DNA from: Typhlomys cinereus | Lineage: Eukaryota > Chordata > Mammalia > Rodentia > Platacanthomyidae | Length of the DNA stretch: 64,000 bases | Direction of reading: 5' to 3' | Assembly (NCBI GenBank): GCA_023101885.1 | Contig: JALPQD010000930.1 | Span: 1-64,000, forward strand | Part shown: one piece after another, positions 55,723 to 64,000 of the stretch | Numbering within the stretch: the stretch's first letter is position 1 | Layout of the letters: every line of letters starts with the position of its first letter | Position numbers and translations under genes: made by a program | Notes under the pieces: generated by a model | Seen by the model: the letters and a program-made list of their open reading frames with translations, nothing else | Told to the model about the DNA's origin: nothing | Database searches by the model: none

Positions 55723-56351
55723 ATTAGTTAAAGGTACCAGTTTATTGTGCCTGGAAATAGTTCCAGGCTTCATGTGTTCTCCTAATGACAGAAAAATTCA
55801 GAGGTTGAAACACAAGGCTGGAATTTGTCAGGAAGACACTGGGAAGATATTCAGAGACTGAAAGTGGTTGTTAGTTTACACATGTAATAGAAGGAACTAC
55901 CGGAGGCTGGGTTAAACACCACTGGAAGTCAGTGAGCAGATGAATTCCAGGACTTCACACAGGACTGGAAACAGTCTGTGCTCATACCATCCTGAGTAAA
56001 GAGACCAATTATATGGGCATGGAGTGGAATCCAAGAGGTTTAAAAGCAGGCCTTGGAATGATGTAATTGGTTTTAAATTGCTCAATGGTACATCATGATA
56101 AAAATCAACATTATTTAGAGCAATAAGAAAAAATCAACAATAAACATAAAATCACCCTCTTCTGGAAACTGGCATAAAAATGTAAAAAATATAACTCATA
56201 TTCAAGAAAAATTAATATAAACAGACAAAAATGATGGGAAGAGAATATAGTAATATTAAAACAACTGAAATAAATATGTTTCATATGTTCAAAGAAACTT
56301 TGAAACTTAGACATTGTCAAGAAAGAAATAGAAATAATAAAAGTAAGCATT
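55723..56351. other. Unassigned stretch
   Basis: A-rich sequence without assigned repeat or gene. Confidence 0.4.
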
Positions 56352-56698
56352 TGAATTTGTTAATCTTCACTGTTGACTTGACTAGATTTAGAATCACCTG
56401 GGAGACATACTTCCAGGCATGTCTGTGAAGACATTTCCAGAAAGAGTTAACTGACAATGAAGACTCATCCTGGATGTGGGCAGCACCATCCTAAGGGTTA
56501 GAGTCTTGAACTGAATAGCAAGGATAAAGCCCGCATTGTTTTTAATACTTCCTGACTGTAGACACAATAGGGCAGCTGCGCCTTGGCATTCCACCATAAT
56601 GTACTGTATCTTCAACCATGAGCCAAAAAATATCATCTCTCCTTTAGTTGCATTGATTAGGTATCTGGCTATAGCAACAAGAAAAGTAATTAATACGG
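56352..56698 (+). mobile_element. ORR1-type MaLR LTR
   Basis: 'gttgacttgactagatttagaatcacctggg', 'gcatgtctgtgaagac', 'gatgtgggcagcaccatcc' and 'tagcaacaagaaaagtaattaata' follow the ORR1 LTR consensus. Confidence 0.85.
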
Positions 56699-56744
56699 CT
56701 TTAAAATGAATAGCAACTTAGTGAAAAATACAATCAGAACATGA

Positions 56745-57212
56745 GATGGGTAATCTTGATTGGATCTGGAACCAACTAAAAGGCACTCTCCTGGTTGGGT
56801 CTATGAGGGCATTTTCAGAAAGGATTAAATAGAGGGAAGAAAACTTCCACAGAATAGGCAGCACTTTCTGGCAGTTGCTTAGCTAAAGGAGACCAAGGGA
56901 AATGTACCACCACTTGCTTGCTCACTTTGCTTCTTGCCGATGAATGCGTCTGTTCAGTCAATGTTGCTGCTGCTGCCCTTTGAAGACTAGAGTCTCTCCA
57001 GGAATCCTCCAGGCCTTAGCACCACGTTGGTGCTGCCAAGGCATCCAGAAGGCATCCAGTATTGTGGACTGACAGTCACTGAGTTCTCAGCCTCTCCAGT
57101 GTACAGGTTGCCATTGATGGTCTACCCAGGCCATATTTTGTAAGTCAATCCCTTTGCATTATGTATTCATTTCATCAGTTCTGTTCCTTTAAAGAACTCT
57201 GACTGATTCATA
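56745..57212 (+). mobile_element. ERVL/MaLR-like LTR (family of 6.0 and 43.4 kb)
   Basis: 'gggtaatcttgattggatctgg', 'ctctccaggaatcctccagg', 'ggccatattttgtaagtcaatcc' and the terminus 'aaagaactctgactgattca' match the family. It lies directly downstream of an ORR1 LTR. Confidence 0.65.
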
Positions 57213-57899
57213 GAGTTAGATTCAGTAGATAGGACCATTAGATTCAGTAGGGTTAATTCCATTAGGAAATAAGTAATTAGGAGATTTGAAGATAGCACTA
57301 AGAAGCATCTAAATGAACAACTCAGAGGAAGAATACACCGAAAAAAAAAAAATAGATCACCGGTGCTTTACACAGTACCTTAAGTGGTATAATATAACAG
57401 TCAAATATACATTTAATTGTCAGAAGAGAGATTACAGCAATTTGAAGAACTGTCGATTAAAAAATTTCCATATTTGATGAAAATCAGAAATCCACAACTA
57501 AATCAATAAATAAACCCATAAATCAATCAAACTGAAACTGAAAGAATCAGTGGAAGGAGCTCCATCAACCAGACCATGGCATGACCAAAGGAATGCAATG
57601 CAACTCCCCTCCCAACCTCCCTCATCTTTGTTTCTTTCCTGTATAGCCCCATAGAGAACAGACCGTTGTTAGTCATTATACTCCTTTTCTCACCCTGCCC
57701 CCCCAATAGTCACACCAAAACCAAATTTCTTTCCTACTTCCTTTTCTTCTGTTTGATCTTTTGGGAAAGATGGTCATAGTTGGTCTATTGTGACCTCCAT
57801 ACTCTCAAGTCATGCCTCTGACTCAGGAATCCAATAACAAACATACTTCTAAATAATCCATGGTTCAAAGACGAAATCACTGTGATCAATTTTTGTATG
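57213..57899. other. Unassigned stretch
   Basis: No gene or repeat family recognised. Confidence 0.4.
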
Positions 57900-57966
57900 T
57901 GTGGTACTGGGGATTAAATGCTCACCTGTGCTAGACAATGTTCTACCACTAAGCTACACAACCATA
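57900..57966 (-). mobile_element. ID SINE, reverse orientation
   Basis: 'tggtactggggattaaatgctcacc' and 'gttctaccactaagctacac' are the reverse complement of an ID element. Confidence 0.8.
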
Positions 57967-57977
57967 TTAATTCTTTT

Positions 57978-58155
57978 CAGTTTTTATTTTTAGGCAGGTT
58001 ATCACCAAGTTGTTCAGGATGACTTTGACCTCACTCTACACCCCAAGTTAGCCTTGAACTTATTCTGTATCCCAGGCTGGCCTTGAGCTTTCGCACTTTC
58101 TGCCTCAGTTTCCCAAGTGTCTGAGATTACAGGCATGTAACACCAGATCCAGCTC
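57978..58155 (-). mobile_element. B1 SINE with internal duplication, reverse orientation
   Basis: 'accaagttgttcaggatgactttgacctcactc' and 'gtatcccaggctggccttgagc' are two overlapping copies of the same B1 segment, followed by 'gtctgagattacaggcatgtaac'. It is about 40 bp longer than a usual B1. Confidence 0.8.
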
Positions 58156-58269
58156 AAGACAAACTACTTAAGATGATCTTTTCAGGAAGAAATTTATGAC
58201 AGTAAGTATTTACATCAAAAAATGAGAAATGCCTTAAATAAGTGATGTTGGTTTGCATCTTAAGAAACT

Positions 58270-58556
58270 AGAGGAACTGGAGAGATACCTCAATTGGCAT
58301 TTGCCTTGCAAGTATGAGGATCTGAATTTGTGCCCACATAAAAGCCAAGTATGGTGGCATGCCTTGTAACATTAGCACTGGGGAAACATTGCTGGGGTTT
58401 CTTGGCCAGGTATTCTAACCTAATCAGTGAGCCCATGGTTGCAGTAAGAGTTTCAAAAAACAAGAGCACTATCTGAAGAATAAAACCTTATTTGGTCTGC
58501 TGTCCTCCATTCTAACATTGACATATAGTCACTTATAGCTGTACATGCTCATATGC

Positions 58557-58614
<58 letters not shown>

Positions 58615-58620
58615 GAGAGA
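58270..58620 (+). mobile_element. tRNA-derived SINE, older subfamily, with CA tail
   Basis: 'ggaactggagagatacctcaattgg' head, 'agtatgaggatctgaatttgtgcc' B box, a long body and a CA tract (58561-58610). Its body is shared with 27225-27470 and 27682-28010. Confidence 0.75.
58561..58610. repeat. (CA)n microsatellite
   Basis: 25 uninterrupted CA units. Confidence 0.97.
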
Positions 58621-58839
58621 CAACAAGAAAATGAAACCTAACTTAAACATAAGAAATGAAAAACAAGGCATTCTACAGTAAGTACAATAAGTTTATTGAA
58701 AGTAAGCAAAGAAATGTCACTAAGAATTATATATGTTTTGCACGTGACTGGCTATACATGTGCATATGGACATGTGTACAAAAGGGCATTTGAGTATGTG
58801 TGCCCATGGAAGCTCAAGAGTGACATTAGGATTAATCCT

Positions 58840-59012
58840 GGATTGCTTTTCCACTTTATTGTTTTTTTCTGGGGGTTTTCCAGGCTCTGCCTTCCAGGAT
58901 CAAGATTATAGGTTATATCCTTCTGGTATTTTTACCTGGGATCTGAGGATCCAAACTCAGGTCCTTTTGCTTCAAGGCAAAGGCTTTGTCCACTGAACTA
59001 TCTCCCTAGCAC
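58840..59012 (-). mobile_element. Rodent SINE-like repeat (family of 6860-7230)
   Basis: 'ctgaggatccaaactcaggtcc' and 'aaggctttgtccactgaactatctccctagc' are the reverse-strand tRNA-like head. The upstream part matches the 6.9- and 14.2-kb copies. Confidence 0.6.
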
Positions 59013-59039
59013 AACAGTTTTTTTTTTTTTTCCAAACAA

Positions 59040-61385
59040 TAATAGTATTGGTAAACTTCTGGCCAGTCTGATCAGAAAAATACAAAAGAGATAAAGCACA
59101 ACTAGTTTTAGAAATGAGATAAATGAAAGTATTACTGATGTCAAAGGTATATACTTAGAGGGTAAGAGAGCATTATGAACAAATTTTCATATTAATTTTT
59201 TTTGGGCATCACTGGGGATTGAACCAGTGATCATCTGTGTGGTGGACAAGTGTGCTGCCACTGAGCTATTGCAAACGGGCCCTCAAGAAATTTTTTTGTT
59301 CTGGTAACACCAGGGATTGAATTGATGACTCTTGAGTTCTAGGCAAACACTCTATCATTAAGTCACCACCTTTAGGGGGTAACAGGTATATTTTATTCTG
59401 AGAGCACTGGGATAACCCTTGTTAGTGTGAGGCAATTGCCCTAACTGAGCCACTACTCTAATCCACATTTTAGAAAGATATTATGAACAAAGTCCATATA
59501 GAGGACACCACTGACTAAATTCACATAAGGTGAAATAAATAAAAGGAATAGCTCCAAATCTCTGAAAGAATTTGAATTATTGGATGAGTAGCTAAAAAAG
59601 CCTGTACATCCAAAAAACTCCAGCGGCAAGTTAACCAAGTAGATTAAAATAATTCTGTGTAATCTCTACAGAAAACAAATTGGAAAGCATATCAAAAACA
59701 AAGCTCAGTTACACTGATACCAATCCCCAAAAGAGAAGAAAAATATAGATAAAATATTTTTATGGGCAGAGAAATAGTATATTGTGTCCAAAAATGACAA
59801 GGATAATACATTGTGATAAGATTTAGTATATTTGAGGAACAAAAATTGTTTTTACATTTGAAAATCAGTGAAACCTACATCAATATGCTGAAGAGAAATG
59901 ATACAATCATATCAAAAGATGCATAAAAGCATTTGATAAACTTAACATGCATTCAGTCTGCTGAAAAAAATCTCAGTGAACTACCTAAATGTGATAAAGA
60001 GCATCTACTCACTCAAATCTTACATCTTAAATCACAGTAAACGATGATAGACTAAAGCTTCCCCCTTCAAAGCAGCAAAAAGGAAACTCCTCATCATGCT
60101 TTTACCACTTCATACTGAAGATATTAGCTTCTGCAATGTGGAGAGAGAAAAGAAGGAAAGAGAGAAGAGGGGCAGGGAAGGAGGAGAAGGGAAAACATTA
60201 AAATTCCATATTGAGAAAATTTGATTATGTATATAGAAAACAAATGAATGAATTTAATTCAAGATATAAATGCTATAAACAAAAATTAAAAATTCCCAGT
60301 ACCAGGTGTGATATACCTTCTAATAAGTTGTTGGTTAAAGAGGTCTCAACATGGAAAAAAAAAAGATAGAACTATTCTAGAAATGTCCTTTTTGCTTACA
60401 AGTTTTCATAGTACCAGAAAGTACTATGCAAATTGCTTGGGGAGAAAAGTAACCCACAATCTCATTAATCTGTGAAAGCTCAATGGTACAATAATAAGCC
60501 TGGTTACTGTGGCCAAAAAAGACCACCAGTGCAATAGTGGCATGAATGTCAAGGGGACAACCAACTGCTTTCTGATAGATTTATGGCCCACTTTTCAGTA
60601 GAGATCACATTGCTGGCACTGTAAACAAAACCAAGAGCCTGTGAAAGGGAGGGACATAAGTCCTAGGGGGATACATACTATTAAGATTTAGCTGTAAAGA
60701 CATTGTATCAAACTGCCCTTAAATCATTTATAACTCTACCCATAGGTTGGAGAAGTACTCAGTTCTCAACCAAGAACCTTCCTTTGCAATGGAAGATGTT
60801 TGTTACAGAAAGTCAATGATGATGGGAGTGCAGGGATATGTGACTTCAGAATGTTCAGCCCTAAACAGATATAAAATTCCCTCTCCACCCCAAGGCTCAG
60901 GAACATTGTGGAAGAGCCTAGAGGGAAGTACAAGGGGGCAACCAGACAGTATCCTCTGGACATGACGGGCCTATTGTATCCATGAGCTCGCTTCAACTAT
61001 GTGTACTTCCACAAAACCTGCACAATATTTGTCATATCAACATTTCACCATGGAAGGGGTAAGATCTCAAAGGTCCTCACACCTCTCTGAGAAACTGATA
61101 AGGGTGATGCTAGATTGGAGGCAAGGAAGGTTGCTTTACTCAATGGTATACCTACTGATAATATGGTTTGTGTTCCTGCAAGTGCTTAGGCACACACCAT
61201 CAAAGGCAGTTCAGAAGAAACTCAATGAGCCGCACATGCAAAAAGACATGGAAATAGGAGACAGATAAAGAAGAAAAAGAGTTTTAATAGGAAAGGAGTG
61301 GGATTGGATGGGGATTAAAAATATCACAAATTGGTTATATTTATAAAACTCTAAAATAAGTGAAAATAAATGTATTTCTATGTTA
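59040..61385 (+). mobile_element. L1 LINE relic (ORF2 RT region to 3'UTR)
   Basis: 'aaacttctggccagtctgatcag' begins reverse-transcriptase domain sequence. Later text around 59700-60080 ('ccaatccccaaaagagaag', 'tcatatcaaaagatgcataaaagcatttgataaa') matches the RT core in order. From 60420 a 3'UTR follows, ending in an A-rich tail near 61350. ID-type SINEs interrupt it at 59198-59465. Frames are destroyed by stops. Confidence 0.75.
59198..59465 (-). mobile_element. Three ID-type SINE units in tandem, reverse orientation
   Basis: Three successive reverse-strand ID-like heads, at 59198-59281 ('cactggggattgaaccagtg... ccactgagctatt'), 59296-59372 ('accagggattgaattgatg... ctatcattaagtcacc') and 59400-59465 ('gcactgggataaccc... 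ctgagccactactctaatcc'), interrupt the L1. Confidence 0.65.
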
Positions 61386-61597
61386 AAATTAGAAAAGAAG
61401 ATGCTATAAGAGCATAAAATATGAAATAATTTTATCAGTTTAAGAAAATTTAGAATCTGTATAATAGCATGTATGAAATATTGCTGAAAGAAATTAAAAC
61501 CTATCTAAAAAAAGAAAGGCCATTTTTATGGATTAGAAGTCAATACTATTATGAAGTATTTGGACAAATTAATTTCATATTGATTTCAACTAAACTT

Positions 61598-61712
61598 CCA
61601 GTATTTGGCAAGTTAATTCTAACATGTCTAGAGGACTCAGAAGGCTGAGAGAGGAAGATTGTGAGTCTGAGGCTAACCTGAGTTGTGAAATGAGACTTTA
61701 TCTTAAAAAGCC
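61598..61712 (+). mobile_element. B1 SINE fragment
   Basis: 'gaggactcagaaggctgagagaggaag', 'gtctgaggctaacctgagttg' and 'tgagactttatcttaaaaa' follow the B1 3' two-thirds. Confidence 0.65.
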
Positions 61713-61863
61713 TCAAGAATTTAAATAAATAAAAGATAAGCATATAACAACAAACCACTAGACCCTTTTGTGTTTCAGAAGGGTGTTGAGAAAATGAAAA
61801 ACCAACCACAGGATAGAAGAAAAAAGAAAATAATTGTAAAATATGTGTAATGATTATGTGTGT

Positions 61864-61977
61864 GTATGTGAGAGAAAGAGCAAGAGAGGGAGAGAGAAAG
61901 AGATAGAAAGATGGAGAGAGAGAAAGAGATAGAAAGATGGAGACAGAGACAGACACAGAGAGACAGAGAGATAGAGT
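61864..61977. repeat. GA-rich purine tract with internal tandem units
   Basis: GA/GAAA/GACA units, including repeated 'agaaagagatagaaagatgg' at about 61896-61940. Confidence 0.9.
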
Positions 61978-62048
61978 GACTAGGAGTTCAACCCAGAGTC
62001 TATTTGTATGTTAGGTATGTGCTTTACCTCTGAACCACACCCTCAGCC
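61978..62048 (-). mobile_element. ID SINE relic, reverse orientation
   Basis: 'ggagttcaacccagagtcta' and 'gtgctttacctctgaaccacaccctcagcc' read as a reverse ID element. Confidence 0.65.
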
Positions 62049-62104
62049 TTGTATTTTAACCATTTTATATAAGGACACTTAAATTCAATAATAACAAAGT
62101 ATCC

Positions 62105-62345
62105 TGATACAGGTTGATCATCCCTAAAGTGAAAATCTGAAAGTGAGCTTGTTCGGAAATCTAAATGTTTTTGAGCAACAAGCTGTCAACACAATGAAAA
62201 ATTTCACACTTGACCCACTGTAGCAGGTGGGTTACCCTAAAAATATTGCTTAAAAATGTTTATAGACTCTGAGTGCATTGCATTTGTGAAGAATGAACTT
62301 CATGGGTCCTGTCACCCACCAATTCTTTCACAAGAATTTCACATA
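62105..62345. mobile_element. Probable MER2/Tigger DNA transposon fragment
   Basis: 'acaggttgatcatccctaaagtg' matches the terminal inverted repeat region I recall for MER2-type Tigger elements. 'tttttgagcaacaagctgtc', 'atttcacacttgaccc' and 'aacttcatgggtcctgtcaccc' follow in consensus order. It is old and lacks a transposase. Confidence 0.6.
62191..62231. repeat. 41-bp direct repeat, copy A
   Basis: This 41-bp segment (starting 'acaatgaaaaatttcacact', ending 'gcaggtggg') occurs identically at 62677-62717. Copy A sits in the natural order of the MER2-like element. Confidence 0.95.
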
Positions 62346-62369
62346 GAGGATAATCAATCTGCAAATATA

Positions 62370-62990
62370 TGAATACGTGCTTCATCAAAGAACATATCCA
62401 AACACATGAAAAGATAATCAACATATCAGTCATGAAGAAAAAGGAAAGCTAAGACTTCAATTATATATATATACTATAGTGAAACCTGATGATACTTTAT
62501 ATTGGTGAGGATATGGTGTCAACAGAATACTTATATGTTGCTAGTGGGAATTTTAAAAAATGCTATAGCCACTTTGAAAACAATTTGATGATTTTTTATA
62601 GCACTAAAATCTACATTATAAATACCACTGTTATTACTTTTAGTTGTTTATTCAAGAGAATGAAAACATATTTCATACAATGAAAAATTTCACACTTGAC
62701 CCACTGTAGCAGGTGGGCTTCATTCATAAAAGCTCCAAACTAGATATAGTCATACAAAACCATCTATTGTGGGTAAAAATAAGTTTAGCTCATCTTAGAA
62801 TGTGAGTCTATAACAAAAGAGAATCAAAGATTGTTTCAGATATCAGCATGGATGATGCTCAAAAGCATTTTACAAAAGAAAGCCATGTGGATAGGAGTGT
62901 GTGCTATCTAATACCCTTAAGTTCTATATGTGATAAAACTTTTGTGACTAAAACAAATAAAGGAATGTGAGGGAGACTTTTGTGGTGTGG
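62370..62990 (+). mobile_element. L1 LINE 3'-region fragment
   Basis: 'ttggtgaggatatggtgtcaac', 'gttgctagtgggaatttta', 'agccactttgaaaacaatttg' and 'tcaagagaatgaaaacata' are hallmarks of the mammalian L1 ORF2 end. The L1 text is interrupted at 62677-62717 and resumes with 'cttcattcataaaagctccaaact'. Confidence 0.75.
62677..62717. repeat. 41-bp direct repeat, copy B, inside L1
   Basis: Identical to 62191-62231 over 41 bp, 486 bp downstream. It replaces or interrupts L1 sequence, so it appears to be the copied-in partner. Confidence 0.9.
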
Positions 62991-63123
62991 TAGTGGTCAG
63001 TGTGATGCAACAATGTGCATTGTCAATAAGCAAACAATTTACAATAGATTTTGTTATGCAAATCATATTTCAGGAAAAGAAATTTTAAAAAAATAGAACT
63101 ATCCTTAATAAGAATTTCATCTG

Positions 63124-63415
63124 GGCTGGAGAGATAGCTCAGGGGTCAAGACTCTGCCTCACAAGCAAAAGACCCTGAGTTCAGATCCCAGGTCCTACAT
63201 AAGAACGCCAGGTGAAAATGGCACTTTTATCCCTCGTGGACAGAACCTGGGAAATCCCATAGTTAAAGCAAAAAGGAGTTACAAGGATGATTGCCAAAGT
63301 CACCGTTGGTCCTCCACAGGGACATACAGTGCACTCTGACACACACACACTCACACACACACATACTAAATAAAAATAAATAAATCAAGTTTAAATATTC
63401 TTTTTTTAAAAAAAA
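63124..63415 (+). mobile_element. tRNA-derived SINE (copy 4) with 11-bp TSDs
   Basis: 'ggctggagagatagctcagggg' head, 'agaccctgagttcagatccc' B box, a body with 'ggacagaacctgggaaatccc', a CA-rich segment and an A/T tail. Exact TSDs 'aatttcatctg' lie at 63113-63123 and 63416-63426. The subfamily differs from the 1.8/42.5/54.9-kb copies by body substitutions. Confidence 0.93.
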
Positions 63416-63426
63416 AATTTCATCTG

Positions 63427-64000
63427 TTAAACTGGAAGAACCCTAAAGTTTAGTGATGTTTTGAAGAAATGGTACTCATGGATTTTGTGGGTATAAAATA
63501 ATCCATTATAGTAGAGATGACTACTTAGTAAAGATGACAATTTGGTTTTATTAGCCAAACTCACAAATGTATACAGTCTTAGACCCAGATACTTTACTTC
63601 TTATAATTAGTCTATTAAACAAAAGAGATGAGAAAATATCTTTACATATTGTACTCTTTGAATATGAACTCTAGATAAAGAACAAGAGAAAATGAAAATC
63701 AATGAATATAATATAACATAAAAACCTATTTTGTAGGAAAAAATATCATAGAGGAGAATCAAATGTTTGTAAGAGAAAAAGAAAGAACATGGTGCTAAAT
63801 AAGGATTTGGAGGAAGTTAATTATGATGCAAATTGATTAGACATTTAATTAATGTTCTTAAATCTCTCAGACATGCATGAAAAATGAACACATGATGTCT
63901 GTAAAGCAAGTTATGAACATCTCAAAAATACACTCATTAAAATGTATTAAAAGCATTCAACTCAGTCTCAGTAGCTACAGATGACATTATTAAGATAATT
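63427..64000 (+). other. Probable further L1-derived or unassigned sequence to window end
   Basis: 'gatgacaatttggttttattagcc' and 'acagtcttagacccagatactttac' resemble old L1 3'-region text. The remainder is A-rich and unassigned. No gene seen. Confidence 0.35.

Noticed and set aside
55519..55773. 84-codon Phe/Ser/Leu-rich reverse frame resembling a membrane protein
   Set aside because: It is a reading of the GAAA microsatellite.

Overview
This is vertebrate nuclear DNA from a rodent. It is AT-rich, CpG-poor and packed with rodent and mammalian interspersed repeats: B1/7SL-type SINEs, ID-type SINEs, B2/B3-like tRNA-derived SINEs, ORR1/MLT1/MST-type MaLR LTRs, several L1 generations, MIR, and probably L2 and MER2/Tigger relics. 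The species cannot be fixed from sequence alone. A young tRNA-derived SINE with an unusual body (copies near 1.8, 42.5, 54.9 and 63.1 kb) should be diagnostic. No bacterial, phage, plasmid or CRISPR features are present, and no intact protein-coding gene was found.

The only gene-derived sequences I recognise with confidence are three processed pseudogenes within about 15 kb. A beta-tubulin copy (+, about 10.2-11.9 kb) is riddled with stops and carries an insertion of about 400 bp. An apelin-receptor (APLNR) copy (+, about 19.5-23.1 kb) keeps a 5'UTR, coding body, 3'UTR, AATAAA and short A tail, but has a premature stop, frameshifts and a deletion of the DRY region. A selenoprotein K (SELENOK) copy (-, about 24.3-25.1 kb) has stops upstream but still shows the in-frame UGA near its C terminus.

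Layout: 0-10 kb holds LTR and SINE relics in otherwise unassigned DNA. 10-19 kb holds the tubulin pseudogene, an old L1, a younger L1 with exact 15-bp target-site duplications (TSDs), and another L1 3' end. 19.5-25.2 kb holds the APLNR and SELENOK retrocopies. 25-34 kb holds decayed tRNA-type SINEs and a long repeat-poor stretch with two short splice-bounded exon candidates. 34-47 kb holds L1 3' ends, a nested MLT1/MaLR pair, ORR1 LTRs and a 5'-inverted (twin-primed) L1. 47-56 kb is unassigned DNA, a nested L1-in-L1, a young SINE and a long GAAA tract. 56-64 kb holds ORR1 and related LTRs, a 2.3-kb L1 relic, a tandem run of ID units, and a MER2/L1 junction where a 41-bp segment is duplicated exactly 486 bp apart.

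No genes act together here. The window reads as intergenic or deep intronic DNA. The most informative items are the retrocopies, the second APLNR fragment inside the APLNR pseudogene 3'UTR, the 41-bp exact duplication, the twin-primed L1, and three weak exon candidates. I found no convincing new biological system. Family names were recalled by eye without a repeat library, so edges of old repeats are good to roughly 20-50 bp.
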